Origin: Clostridia bacterium
Lineage (GTDB): Bacteria; Bacillota; Clostridia; Christensenellales; Borkfalkiaceae
Assembly (NCBI GenBank): GCA_017456055.1
Contig: JAFTKC010000009.1
Coordinates: forward strand, 1 to 64,000
DNA length: 64,000 nt
Direction of reading: 5' to 3'
Of this stretch, positions 19,749-29,002 are shown one piece after another (within the stretch, counting starts at the first letter, position 1; the number at the start of each line of letters is the position of its first letter). The notes beneath the pieces are model-generated. The model was not told the origin of the DNA. It did not search any database and worked only from the letters and a program-made list of their open reading frames with translations. A program made the translations under genes and the position numbers.

Positions 19749-20681
19749 TTAGTTTTTTTCCCACTTTGCGTATAGGCAAGTTTCTACGTATTTTAACTCG
19801 CCGTTTTCATAATACTCTGGTGCTGGCAACCTGTCTTCTTCAAAATTCCAAGCGTTTACACACTCTGGCTCTTTATACCACCCTTTAAACTTATAACCCT
19901 CTCTTGTTGGCTCGTAAGGTGTATTTTCTATCTTTTCTCCCCTTTCAAAATCATTTATAAAAAATATATCTTCATTTGGACTTTCTTCATAATTAAAATA
20001 GTAGGTTGTATTGGCACGAATCACAAAAAACGTATCTAAAATAGGAGGATTCTTCTCAAATATTAAAGAACAATCTGTCTTATTCTTACACAATAGTTTA
20101 AAAGCCTTTTTTACCTCCTCAAAACGAAAATTCGGAATATAAAAATTTTCAATTCCAGCATAATCACTCTTTGTTTGAATCCATGTCTCAAGCAACGTAG
20201 TACGGGAAAAAAGAAAATAAATATTTTTAGGTCCTATATCTAAAGTAGAAAAATAATCTAAAGATTTTTCTCTCTCCTTTATATATGTATAAGGAATTCC
20301 TCCTTGTCTTAACCCACCTGAATTATAGGGTAAATATAGACTTTCGACGTTGTTAAATGTTGGAAATATTAGGTCTGGCGTGCCTCCAGTTCGCCGATAA
20401 GCTCCAATAAACACAACGGGCACTCCCTTGTAATATGGTGGCACGTATACCTTTTTAGGCAATTCTAAGCTTTCCTGTCCTCCCACGTCATAATAAAACT
20501 TTCTTTCTCCCTTGTCTTGGTAGTAATGTTTTCTATATAAAAGCGTTCCGTCGCTCTCAAACGTTTCTACAAAGTCCTCTATAGTTTCTTCCCTAAAACA
20601 CGAGGAACACGAGGAGGAAAATATCGTCGTAGAAAGAGTTAAAATAACTAATATTATACTTAAAATTTTTTTCAGTCTCAT
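19749..20681 (-). CDS. Surface lipoprotein with C-terminal B-repeat, copy A
   Basis: This 310-residue protein has a lipoprotein signal (residues 1-26, lipidation at the SSSCS cluster), a divergent middle domain, and a C-terminal InlB-type B-repeat (YEPTREGYKFKGWY, then LYAKW). It has a sister at 21925-22830: the first 26 residues are identical and the last 80 or so nearly so, while the middle shows little resemblance. It stands 12 bp before the giant surface gene and 11 bp after an LRR lipoprotein gene, so it is one member of a five-gene surface operon. Function is unknown; adhesion or binding is plausible. Confidence 0.8.
   Translation of the reverse strand: MRLKKILSIILVILTLSTTIFSSSCSSCFREETIEDFVETFESDGTLLYRKHYYQDKGERKFYYDVGGQESLELPKKVYVPPYYKGVPVVFIGAYRRTGGTPDLIFPTFNNVESLYLPYNSGGLRQGGIPYTYIKEREKSLDYFSTLDIGPKNIYFLFSRTTLLETWIQTKSDYAGIENFYIPNFRFEEVKKAFKLLCKNKTDCSLIFEKNPPILDTFFVIRANTTYYFNYEESPNEDIFFINDFERGEKIENTPYEPTREGYKFKGWYKEPECVNAWNFEEDRLPAPEYYENGELKYVETCLYAKWEKN
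20603..20681 (-). repeat. 79-bp identical repeat (5' end of surface lipoprotein gene), copy A
   Basis: Bases 20603-20681 are identical, as far as I can align them by eye, to 22752-22830. Both encode the signal peptide of the two sister lipoproteins. Identity over synonymous sites implies recent duplication or gene conversion. Confidence 0.85.
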
Positions 20682-20692
20682 ATATCTCTCCT

Positions 20693-21913
20693 TTATTTTT
20701 CTTCAACATATCCCCAACTTACTGGGAATTTTTCTCTTATGTATGTTCCGTTATAATTCATATACTTAAAATTCCAATTCTCATCCCATTTTTGTCCTTT
20801 TTCAGTTGCTTCACATAGTATGTTTAAGTTCACGCACTGAAAGAACGCTGCCTCTCCTATGAAACTTACACTTTTAGGAATAACAATCTCTTTTAAGTCA
20901 TTGAAACTAAAAGCATACTCTCCTATCTCTGTTAAAGTGGTTGGTAATATAAGCCTTTCATTTTTAACAATATCAACTAAGGCAAAAGCACCTATTTTTT
21001 CCAATTTATCAGGAAGCACTAATTCATTGTTAATATTGTAGCAACCAAAAAAGGCACTCTTTCCTATTTCAAGCAAGTTTTTGCCCAATGATATTTTTTC
21101 CGCTTCGGCACAAAGATAAAAAGCCTTATTTTCTATTTTTTCTACACTATCAGGAATTGATATATCTGTTAAACTTTGACAACACGCAAACGCCTCTTCT
21201 CCTATTTCTTCTACTTTATTAGGTATGGTTATTTCTTTAAGACTTTCACAATGAGAAAAAGTTTCTTTTTTTATTTCTGTAATTTCACTAGGCAAATTTA
21301 TGCTTTCTAAGTCCGTACAATATTTAAATGCGCACCCTCCTATTTCCTTTACACTTTCTGCTATTTGTACGCTTTTTAAGTTTTTGCACCAAGCAAAAGC
21401 ATCTGCTCCTATCTTTTCTATTCCATCAGCAATTACTACACTCTTTAATACCACGCACCCACGAAAGGCTGAATCTGCTATTTGCGTTATACTATTGCCG
21501 TTTATTTCACTTGGTATTTCAATGTGCTCTTTGTATTTTTTTGCGCACTCCGTTAATCCTACTATGGTATTGTTTTCCACAATAAACGGATCTTCGTTGC
21601 AAGACCATTTTGCATATATTTTTACAATAGTTTTTAGCTTATTTATTGACCAATCTTCTTCATATTCTCTAAGAAAGGTCGGTTCAAAATACCAGCCCTC
21701 AAATTTGTGTCCCTCTTTTGTTGGTGGCGTTTTAGGCGCTTCTATGACTTCGTTTCCTCCCGTTTGCACAAAGTAATACACGTCATCATCAACTAAAAAT
21801 TGAACTCCCACGTAAATATCTTTTCCACATGCTCCACCTATAATAGCAGTAGAAAGGCAAAATAGCATAACTATGGTAAGAAATATAATGGTTTTAATTT
21901 TACTTCTTTTCAT
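20693..21913 (-). CDS. B-repeat and BspA-type leucine-rich-repeat lipoprotein
   Basis: The start at 21913 is chosen because a GGGGGG ribosome site precedes it; a start 24 bp earlier would overlap the neighbour. The 406-residue product has a lipoprotein signal ending IIGGACG. A short InlB-type B-repeat (GHKFEGWYFEP, then IYAKW) comes first, then about nine LRR_5/BspA repeats of 22-23 residues with the pattern ITxIxxxAFxxCxxLxxVxIP. These are extracellular binding repeats in gut bacteria. It lies between the two sister lipoprotein genes, which flank it like a sandwich. Confidence 0.85.
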   Translation of the reverse strand: MKRSKIKTIIFLTIVMLFCLSTAIIGGACGKDIYVGVQFLVDDDVYYFVQTGGNEVIEAPKTPPTKEGHKFEGWYFEPTFLREYEEDWSINKLKTIVKIYAKWSCNEDPFIVENNTIVGLTECAKKYKEHIEIPSEINGNSITQIADSAFRGCVVLKSVVIADGIEKIGADAFAWCKNLKSVQIAESVKEIGGCAFKYCTDLESINLPSEITEIKKETFSHCESLKEITIPNKVEEIGEEAFACCQSLTDISIPDSVEKIENKAFYLCAEAEKISLGKNLLEIGKSAFFGCYNINNELVLPDKLEKIGAFALVDIVKNERLILPTTLTEIGEYAFSFNDLKEIVIPKSVSFIGEAAFFQCVNLNILCEATEKGQKWDENWNFKYMNYNGTYIREKFPVSWGYVEEK

Positions 21914-21924
21914 ACCATCCCCCC

Positions 21925-22830
21925 CTATTTTTCCCACTTAGCGTATAGGCAGGTCTCTACGTACTTTAACTCGCCATTTTCATAGTATTCTGGGGCTGGC
22001 AACCTGTCTTCTTCAAAATTCCAAGCGTTTACACACTCTGGCTCTTTATACCACCCTTTAAACTTATAACCCTCTCTTATTGGCTCGTAAGGGGTATTCT
22101 CTATCTTTTCTCCCCTTTCAAAATCGTTTATAAAGAATATATCTTCATTTAGGCTTTCTTCATAATTAAAATAAAATGTTGTATTGGCTTTTTGAAATAC
22201 AATTTGTGTGTTTATAAAATATTCCAAAATAAATCGAGAATTTGTGATTTGATATTCGTTTGTTATTTTTCTCTCATCAACATTTCCATTTATTGTTTCT
22301 GAAAATATATCAAAGGCTTTCCGTGTGAGAAATATTTTTTGACAATTTTCATATGAATAAAAGCTCCTAAAAGAGAAATCCTCTATATTGTTTGCCGTAA
22401 GAAAGATTGTTTTAACTTCACTAAATAGCTCTTCTGCATATAGTGAAATTGTACATGGTATATGTAAAGTTTCTACTCCATAAAAAGTTGGTTTCCAAAC
22501 AGGACGCCAATTACCATAATTTTTTATCAAATCAAGATTACTAGAATCTAGACTAATTCTAGAAATGATTTTTTTATTAAAATATGCAGGAACATATACA
22601 ATTTTAGGCAGTATCTCTTGTTTTTGATCACATAAAACATAATAGTTTTCGTTCGCTTTTTCTTGTGAAAGTTTTTCTGTAATCATACAATAATTAAACA
22701 TTCCATCCGTTTCAAACAACGCCTCTACTTCCTCTTTAGTTAACACGTTATAGGAACACGAGGAGGAAAATATCGTCGTAGAAAGAGTTAAAATAACTAA
22801 TATTATACTTAAAATTTTTTTCAGTCTCAT
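21925..22830 (-). CDS. Surface lipoprotein with C-terminal B-repeat, copy B
   Basis: The start at 22830 is chosen because GGAGAGAG stands just upstream and because the product then begins exactly like copy A (MRLKKILSII). The 301-residue protein has the same signal peptide and the same C-terminal B-repeat as copy A (NDFERGEKIENTPYEP, then NAWNFEEDRLPAPEYYENGE), but the central 170 residues differ. It overlaps nothing and follows the 799-residue-class LRR gene by 14 bp. Constant ends with a variable centre suggest a diversified ligand-binding cassette. Confidence 0.8.
   Translation of the reverse strand: MRLKKILSIILVILTLSTTIFSSSCSYNVLTKEEVEALFETDGMFNYCMITEKLSQEKANENYYVLCDQKQEILPKIVYVPAYFNKKIISRISLDSSNLDLIKNYGNWRPVWKPTFYGVETLHIPCTISLYAEELFSEVKTIFLTANNIEDFSFRSFYSYENCQKIFLTRKAFDIFSETINGNVDERKITNEYQITNSRFILEYFINTQIVFQKANTTFYFNYEESLNEDIFFINDFERGEKIENTPYEPIREGYKFKGWYKEPECVNAWNFEEDRLPAPEYYENGELKYVETCLYAKWEK
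22752..22830 (-). repeat. 79-bp identical repeat (5' end of surface lipoprotein gene), copy B
   Basis: Pairs with 20603-20681. A second, imperfect repeat covers the 3' ends of the same genes (about 19749-20000 against 21925-22180), differing mostly at third codon positions. Confidence 0.85.
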
Positions 22831-22844
22831 TTCTCTCTCCTTTC

Positions 22845-25175
22845 TTATAGTCCTACAATATTTAGTAATTTCCAATCATTCCTTTGTTGATAAATTGATA
22901 ATAAACCTTTATTTACTTGAATTTCTAAATCTACCGAACAATCTAAAAAAGCATCTATACTTTCAAGAATAACCAAAGTTTGATAGTTTTTAATTATAAC
23001 TTTCGCTAAACTACTACAATCGTAAAACGCTTTAGTACTAACGTATTCTACGTTGACAGGTAAATCTACTTGCGTCAACATTTCACACCCGTAAAAAACA
23101 CCCTCTTCTATTCTCTTTAATTTATCGCCAAGCAAAGCAGTAGTTAATTTTTTGCAATTACTAAAAGCATACGCGCCAATCTCCTCTACCGCATACATCT
23201 CTTCTACTTGGGTTAATTCAACGCAGTTATTAAACGCTCTCTTGCCTATACTAAACGCTTTTGCTGACAACGTCACTCCTTTTAGATTTACACAATCCGA
23301 AAAAGCCGATTCTCCCATTTCTTTTAACTCGCTAAGTATCACGTTGCCATTAAAACTATCGCAACTATAAAAGGCGTAATCACCGATTTTAGCCACGTTG
23401 ATTAAAAACTCCGGAACTTTCAACTTGTTGCAATTAGAAAAAGCATTTTCCCCAATCGCCTCTATTTTATCACCACTAACGTATACGAGATTAGTACAAT
23501 TATAAAATAAATTGTTGCTTATAGTCGTTATATTTTTCGGCAACGTTATCGACGATAATTTTACACAATTATAAAACGCTCCATCTTGTAAGGAACTAAG
23601 CCCTGTCGGCAAAGAAATATTTATAAATTTCATCCCACTAAAGGCTCTTTTGCCGATTTCCTTGATAGTTTCGGCTAGTTCAAACTTAACGTTTTTATAC
23701 TCATCAAATGCGTTATCGCTAAGTTTTATACTCCCTTTTGGTATAATTACCTTTTCAAGTTTCTCTATTGTTGTGCTCGTATAATATATCAAATTGTTCT
23801 TGTCTAAAGGAATTTCTACTTGCTTGAGTTCGGTGTTCCTCCATAAAATTCCCTTGCCTATTTCCTCTGCATCGTATGATATTTTTATTTCGCTAATTTT
23901 CTTCAACCCACTAAACGCATAATCCCCAATTATCTTTGCGTTCTCTACGTTTATTGAAAGAAGATTTTCACACCTCTCAAATGCGCTCTCGCCTATTTTT
24001 TTCACTCTAGACACGTCTATATCGCTTAGCGCCGTGCAATTTTCAAACGTGGAGTTCCCAATCTCCTCTACGTTTCCCAATTCCACTTTTTGCAAAGAAG
24101 TGCAATTTTCAAAAACTCCGTTTGAAAGCGTCTTTATTTTATTCGGCATTGTAATCTCGCTTAGCGCCGTACCCGAAAACGCACTTTCTCCCACGCTTGT
24201 TAATTCTTGGTTTAACGTTGTTTTATCTAACGATTCGCAGTTATAAAATGCTTTCGCTCCAATCTCTTCTACACTTGACAAATCTATGCTCTTTAACGCC
24301 TTATTGCCCTCAAATACACCTTTTTCTATTTTCGTTATCGTCGATGGTACGTTTATCTCTTCAATAGCACATTCCCTGAACGCATTTTCTTTAATTTCTA
24401 TCAAACTGCTTGGTAGAACTATTCTCTCTAGTCCTTCACACTCCTCAAACGCGCCCTTTCCCAATTTTTGTATTCCGTTTGGCAATTCCAATTCTTTTAT
24501 TGCCGTTCGAGAAAATGCATTTTCTCCTATTTCTCTTAATTCTTGTGAGAATTCTACCTCTAATAAATTACTACAACCATTAAATGCTTCTTTTTCAATT
24601 CTTGTCACGCTTTTCGGCATTATAATCTTTTCAAGTATTCTATAATCTAAAAACGCTTTCTCACAAATTTCCGAACTGCCGTTTGACACGTTTATTTGTT
24701 TAAGATTAGGCGCATACATATTTCCAAAATATTTTTTTAAAGTCTGTCCTTCTTCAAACGGCGCCGTTAACGAGGTTATCCCTCTACTCCCTGATAATAT
24801 GTAATTGCCTATTCTTTTTATCCCTTGAGGAAGTATAACCGTTCTTAAATTTTTACAACCCGAAAATGCGTTTTCTTCTATTTCCTCTACGCCACTTTTA
24901 ACCGTAATGCTTTCAACGTGCTCGTTATCTTTTAAAAAATCACTAACTTTCTTTATCCTAAACGTTTCTATCCATTTTGGTATTACAACTTCTTTTTGTT
25001 CTTCGTTTACAAGTCCAACTATCTCATACCCTGAGTCGTATTTTTTTACGTAAAAGTCCCCTGCAATCTCCGTTTTGTTTTCTATCAATACGATTATTCC
25101 TATCACTCCCGATACTATCATTATTATCGCTAGTATTAAGATTATTATCTTTTTTCTTGTAATTGCTTGTTTCAC
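22845..25175 (-). CDS. Membrane-anchored BspA-type leucine-rich-repeat protein
   Basis: I place the start at GTG 25175 because AGAGGAA lies five bases before it; the open frame extends to a GTG at 25244 without a ribosome site. The product of about 776 residues has one N-terminal helix (IIILILAIIMIVSGVIGIIV) and then almost only LRR_5 repeats, about 28 of 22-24 residues (IGENAFSNCNKLKVPEF type). It has no catalytic motif. It is the first gene of the surface-protein operon. Such solenoids are displayed on the cell surface and bind host or microbial proteins in characterised BspA relatives. Confidence 0.85.
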   Translation of the reverse strand: MKQAITRKKIIILILAIIMIVSGVIGIIVLIENKTEIAGDFYVKKYDSGYEIVGLVNEEQKEVVIPKWIETFRIKKVSDFLKDNEHVESITVKSGVEEIEENAFSGCKNLRTVILPQGIKRIGNYILSGSRGITSLTAPFEEGQTLKKYFGNMYAPNLKQINVSNGSSEICEKAFLDYRILEKIIMPKSVTRIEKEAFNGCSNLLEVEFSQELREIGENAFSRTAIKELELPNGIQKLGKGAFEECEGLERIVLPSSLIEIKENAFRECAIEEINVPSTITKIEKGVFEGNKALKSIDLSSVEEIGAKAFYNCESLDKTTLNQELTSVGESAFSGTALSEITMPNKIKTLSNGVFENCTSLQKVELGNVEEIGNSTFENCTALSDIDVSRVKKIGESAFERCENLLSINVENAKIIGDYAFSGLKKISEIKISYDAEEIGKGILWRNTELKQVEIPLDKNNLIYYTSTTIEKLEKVIIPKGSIKLSDNAFDEYKNVKFELAETIKEIGKRAFSGMKFINISLPTGLSSLQDGAFYNCVKLSSITLPKNITTISNNLFYNCTNLVYVSGDKIEAIGENAFSNCNKLKVPEFLINVAKIGDYAFYSCDSFNGNVILSELKEMGESAFSDCVNLKGVTLSAKAFSIGKRAFNNCVELTQVEEMYAVEEIGAYAFSNCKKLTTALLGDKLKRIEEGVFYGCEMLTQVDLPVNVEYVSTKAFYDCSSLAKVIIKNYQTLVILESIDAFLDCSVDLEIQVNKGLLSIYQQRNDWKLLNIVGL

Positions 25176-25429
25176 TATTTTTCCTCTTGCTTTATTTATA
25201 ACATACATTGTTATAAAAATCAATAGCGACCTGTATTTTTTCACTTCTTGCGCAAAGTTTTTTCATTGTTTTTATCTTCTTGTATTGTCCTTTTAAATAT
25301 AGACTCAAAAAAACAGTCTTATTTATTCATAAATAAGAAATTTTAAATGTTTCTCTTCCTCCTTATTCGTAAAATTTTATAAGTAGAATATTTTACCTTG
25401 AACTTATTTAAGGTCAAGAAGTTTATGAC

Positions 25430-25470
25430 AAAAAAAGAGCCTAAAACTTTTTATTGTTTTAGACTCTTTA
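25430..25470 (-). terminator. Terminator after the anti-sigma-like gene
   Basis: On the minus strand a 14-bp stem (25434-25447 with 25456-25469, one mismatch) is followed by seven T residues. It closes the sigma-factor operon. Bases 25176-25429 hold no gene I can support; they should include the promoter of the surface operon, but no box stands out. Confidence 0.8.
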
Positions 25471-25481
25471 TCTTTAAGTTT

Positions 25482-26138
25482 TTATGCAAAAATCTCAGTT
25501 AAAAATTCCACTATGCTGTCGTTAAATCCCGAATACTCTATAACGTATTGCGTTCCGTTATATACGCCGTAAATATCGTACATGTATGTTCCACCATTTT
25601 CTCCGTTATACTTATAATGAAAACTCGTTTCCTTTACCTCAACCACACTATCGTACAAATTTTCATTCGCTAAGTTCAATTTTACTTTTTTATCGTATAG
25701 TTTTAAGGTCGCTATAAACTCCATATTAATTTCATTATAAAATATAAATTGCGCACCCTTAATTTTACTACCTTTTGCACGCAATAATATGCAATCCATA
25801 AAAGTATACTCGCTTAAATCAGGATGTGATAGTCCAGCCTCTTGCAAACCAACAAACATGTCGTCTTTAGATACGTTTTGTGAAACTAATGCATCAATAA
25901 AATATAGTTCTTCGTCTGATGGAGGATTTAAACTATTTATAATAATTGGCGAAAACGCTAGGCACACCACTATTAAAGCAGAAGATATAATTAGAGAAAG
26001 TTTTTTTCTCCATCCCCTTTTCTCTTTAACTGGCGGGGTTATTTCCCCTCTAATTTCCTCCCATACCTGCGTAAATTCTCGCATTTCAGTTTTATCCACT
26101 TTTTCTTTAATAATGCGCTCTAAGTCTTTATCTTGCAT
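25482..26138 (-). CDS. Single-pass membrane protein, anti-sigma-factor-like
   Basis: This 218-residue protein has a charged cytoplasmic N-terminus (KDLERIIKEKVDKTEMREFTQVWEEI), one helix at about 46-66 and an external domain of about 150 residues with no close match that I recognise. That layout is typical of anti-sigma factors that hold an ECF sigma factor at the membrane. It lies 8 bp downstream of the secreted papain-like gene in the operon that also encodes an ECF sigma factor. The classical HxxxCxxC zinc motif is absent. The anti-sigma role rests on layout and context. Confidence 0.6.
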   Translation of the reverse strand: MQDKDLERIIKEKVDKTEMREFTQVWEEIRGEITPPVKEKRGWRKKLSLIISSALIVVCLAFSPIIINSLNPPSDEELYFIDALVSQNVSKDDMFVGLQEAGLSHPDLSEYTFMDCILLRAKGSKIKGAQFIFYNEINMEFIATLKLYDKKVKLNLANENLYDSVVEVKETSFHYKYNGENGGTYMYDIYGVYNGTQYVIEYSGFNDSIVEFLTEIFA

Positions 26139-26146
26139 TTTATCCT

Positions 26147-27331
26147 CTAACTAACTTGTATTGCAATAGCCTTGCTAATAGTTGTCACTCCGTTAATATT
26201 TAAATATCCTATTCCATAGGAACTCAATCCGCTTGCAACTTTTATATAGTTTCTAGTGTCGATTACGTTATTATTTGCATCGTAATAAGTATCTATTTTA
26301 TATCCACAACAAGCGATAACGTGCGACCCAGGGCAATATCCACTACTTATTTCATCTTGTCCTTGCACGTCTTCGTTTATTTCATTAAGCATAGAAAAAT
26401 TGGTTAAAAATAAGGCGCAAGGCTTATTGTTTTCTACGGAGGTTTTATATATGTCAAAATTAAAAGCCCCGTTCATCATAAGATTTAAGGTAGCGTAGGT
26501 GTATCCTTGCCTTTCTACGTAAGTTTCCATGCCTAATTGAAATTCACTAAATGTAGTGCCCTCGTGTGGCTCTCCAATTAGCATTAAATCCACTAACTCT
26601 AACATCATATTGGAAATTTCTGTAGCATTAGGTCTATAAATAAAGTTTGTTCCAAATGATATGTAAGGAGTAAAATTAGGTATAATATTTACGCAAAACC
26701 TATCGTAATAGGTTAAAATAATCGCCCCGGCAGTATGGGCGCACGAGCCCCCTTCAACAGAACTATCAATATTCGGCAAATCGTACTGAATACTATACTC
26801 GGTAGTAGTTTTAGTTGAATAATTTACAAAAACGCTTGAATCCGTAAAGGTTGCCGTAGAGTTCCCAAAGTAGTTAAAGCCGTTGTAAACGTATTCCGCT
26901 ATAGTTTCATTGTTAACTTCATCACCAGATACTACGTCGTAAAATGTTTGGTCCTTATATTCTAAATACGTATTGTGGGTTATGTAAACGGGTAAACCTA
27001 CGCAACTTGCAAAAGGTGAAGTTCTATTGAAGAACAATTCTTCTATTTCGTAGAAAATTTTATCTTGTCCACTAAATTCCACCATTAAGGCATATCCTCT
27101 TTCGCCATTAACAGTAAAGATATACTCTCTACCATTTATCTCTAAATCTGCATCATAAAGAGGATTGTGGAAAAAATCAATCTCATTATTTCCAAGATCA
27201 GACGAAATGAATTCTAAAAAATATTCGTCTCCTGCATCATAAGAGTCGGCTTTGCCGTTTACGCTGGAATAAGATACAATAGAAGAAGCGCCAAGCACAA
27301 AGGTTAAAAGCAACATTAAAAACTTTTTCAT
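26147..27331 (-). CDS. Secreted papain-like (C39-type) putative cysteine peptidase
   Basis: This 394-residue protein has a signal peptide (1-28). The candidate catalytic Cys is Cys197 in GGSCAHTAGAIIL, a helix-start context like C39 and related peptidases; the candidate His is in PGSHVIACCGY in the C-terminal third, and Asn in NYIKVASG could complete the site. The first 180 residues are beta-rich and not recognised. It is made in the same operon as an ECF sigma factor and an anti-sigma-like protein, so it may be an effector or a protein involved in signal release. Activity is not proven by sequence. Confidence 0.65.
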   Translation of the reverse strand: MKKFLMLLLTFVLGASSIVSYSSVNGKADSYDAGDEYFLEFISSDLGNNEIDFFHNPLYDADLEINGREYIFTVNGERGYALMVEFSGQDKIFYEIEELFFNRTSPFASCVGLPVYITHNTYLEYKDQTFYDVVSGDEVNNETIAEYVYNGFNYFGNSTATFTDSSVFVNYSTKTTTEYSIQYDLPNIDSSVEGGSCAHTAGAIILTYYDRFCVNIIPNFTPYISFGTNFIYRPNATEISNMMLELVDLMLIGEPHEGTTFSEFQLGMETYVERQGYTYATLNLMMNGAFNFDIYKTSVENNKPCALFLTNFSMLNEINEDVQGQDEISSGYCPGSHVIACCGYKIDTYYDANNNVIDTRNYIKVASGLSSYGIGYLNINGVTTISKAIAIQVS

Positions 27332-27385
27332 AAAAATTCTCCTTTTTTTATTGGTTTACTATTAGACGCCAAAAAAAAAGAGTTT

Positions 27386-27925
27386 TTATTCGTTTTTCCC
27401 CTTTTTTAAAAAATTTTTTATTTTTTCTAATGCTCTATAATACGTTGTTGTAATAGTTGGCAAAGGTTTTTTAAGAAAGTCGGCAATTTCCTGAAAAGTA
27501 CACCCGACAACAAACCTTAACACAAAAAGGTCCTTCTCATCATCTTTCAAAGGACTAAGCAAATAATCAAATTCATTCTTTCCAACAACTTCTTGAAGCC
27601 CGTCACTCGATGCGCATATCTCTTCTTTCAACTCAAGACCCCAAGCCTCGTTTAACTCATCCTTGGCACAATTTTTCGCCACGGTAGAAACCCAAGCTTT
27701 TGGATTTTCCACGTTTGAAATTTGCTCGGCCTTCTGCCAAATTTTAATCAAAACCGTATTAATTACAATATTGGCCTTTTCATGAGAACAACCATTAGTT
27801 TTTGCAGTTAGGTAAATTATCTTACCATACTCTTCGTAAAAACACTCTAGACCTTTTTGCGCATCTTTCCCTATAAGTCGAATTATCTTATTAAATTTTT
27901 CCTTCTCAGCTTTTCTCTTTAGCAT
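27386..27925 (-). CDS. ECF-type RNA polymerase sigma factor
   Basis: This 179-residue protein has a sigma region 2 (about 20-90, with YEEYGKIIYLTA and NPKAWVSTVAKN) and region 4 (about 125-172: FVLRFVVGCTFQEIADFLKK, then a recognition helix ITTTYYRALEKIK). Length fits ECF sigma factors. The ribosome site is weak, but the upstream XRE gene ends 15 bp away, so coupled translation is likely. The downstream membrane protein is the expected anti-sigma partner, with a secreted papain-like protein between them. The signal and target promoters are unknown. Confidence 0.85.
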   Translation of the reverse strand: MLKRKAEKEKFNKIIRLIGKDAQKGLECFYEEYGKIIYLTAKTNGCSHEKANIVINTVLIKIWQKAEQISNVENPKAWVSTVAKNCAKDELNEAWGLELKEEICASSDGLQEVVGKNEFDYLLSPLKDDEKDLFVLRFVVGCTFQEIADFLKKPLPTITTTYYRALEKIKNFLKKGKNE

Positions 27926-27940
27926 TATATTATCAACAAC

Positions 27941-28270
27941 TTATTTATCCATAAAAGTTTCTATAACATTCTTTACTGCATGCTTTTGTTTATCATTAAG
28001 TATTGACCAACTTGCAAGCAGTTCTTTCTCTTCTTTAGAGACACATATTTGGTCACTTTCCTCATCTTTAAACAAGTCTACAACGTTAATTTCTAAAGCC
28101 TTACTGACTTTAATTATGGCTTCTAAACTAGGAGTATAATCTCTCTTTGTATACCAATTACGAATGCATGCTTCCGTTATATCGGCTTTTGATGCCAATT
28201 CATAAATGGAAACTCCTTTTTGAAGCATATAATCTTTTATTCTCCACTTAACTTGAGCAATTGCATCCAT
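27941..28270 (-). CDS. XRE-family helix-turn-helix regulator
   Basis: The start at 28270 is chosen because GGTGGGAG lies upstream; a GTG 15 bp earlier overlaps that site. The 109-residue protein has an HTH_3 domain at about 9-63 (GVSIYELASKADITEACIRN, with TPSLEAIIKVSKALEI) and a short C-terminal helical tail. It heads the sigma/anti-sigma operon and probably controls it. A TATAAT-like -10 occurs about 30 bp upstream, with only a poor -35. Confidence 0.85.
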   Translation of the reverse strand: MDAIAQVKWRIKDYMLQKGVSIYELASKADITEACIRNWYTKRDYTPSLEAIIKVSKALEINVVDLFKDEESDQICVSKEEKELLASWSILNDKQKHAVKNVIETFMDK

Positions 28271-28441
28271 AGTTTTAACTCCCACCTATATAATCTTAAC
28301 TATCATTATAGGCTCGTTTAAGAATTTTTATAAGTGGTTATGCTTATGTGTTTAAGAGTTATAACTACGTAAAGTGTAGAGCTTTCGATTTTTAGCGTAA
28401 GAAGTTAATGCGTTTTCTTTCAGTAAAAATGACTATCTTGA

Positions 28442-29002
28442 TTATATCATATTTAAGGAGATTATGCAATAATAAATTAAAATCGTATTATAACATTTGT
28501 TAATATCAAATCCATTATTAACTATTTTAACTGTAAAATTGTCCGGGTGTTTCTTAAACAAATCATCATTATCTTCGAAAATTAAAAAGACATTGCTTTT
28601 GGTAATGTCTTTTAATCTTTTTAATGAACTATTTAAGTCTTTTTTGTCATCGTAAATGACTTTATTAAAGTATTTATACAAATCAAGTTCTTTTAATATA
28701 TACTCTGCTCGGTTTTTATCTGCACTTGTCCAAAGATAACGATTTTCTTTATCTTGATTTTGTAAAATAATTAATATATCTTCGTTAACAACCACTCTAT
28801 ATTTAAGCCACTTTTGAGTAAAATAGTTTTGCTTGTCGGTTATTAATTTTTCGTTAGGGCTTTTACCCAAATTCTCTCGTGTTAGACGGTTGTTTGTTTT
28901 AATACGTCTTTGACCGTTTTGTTCTAAAGCGAAATTGTAAGCATCGTTATTTAGGTTTTTCGTTAAAACCAAAGTGTCGTCTAAATCTACAACGTAAACC
29001 AA
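28442..29002 (-). CDS. HAD-superfamily phosphatase of the PRTase-DprA-HAD trio
   Basis: This 186-residue protein has the HAD motif I at its very start (VVDLDDT, nucleophile Asp6 and Asp8), motif II in LWTSADK (about 93-99), and an acidic motif IV in IFEDNDD (about 139-145), with a basic residue between. The cap is small. It begins directly after the stop codon of the DprA-like gene, so the two are coupled. Family members cleave phosphates from small molecules or nucleotides; the partner genes suggest a nucleotide-type substrate. Bases 28286-28441, downstream, hold no gene. Confidence 0.75.
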   Translation of the reverse strand: MVYVVDLDDTLVLTKNLNNDAYNFALEQNGQRRIKTNNRLTRENLGKSPNEKLITDKQNYFTQKWLKYRVVVNEDILIILQNQDKENRYLWTSADKNRAEYILKELDLYKYFNKVIYDDKKDLNSSLKRLKDITKSNVFLIFEDNDDLFKKHPDNFTVKIVNNGFDINKCYNTILIYYCIISLNMI

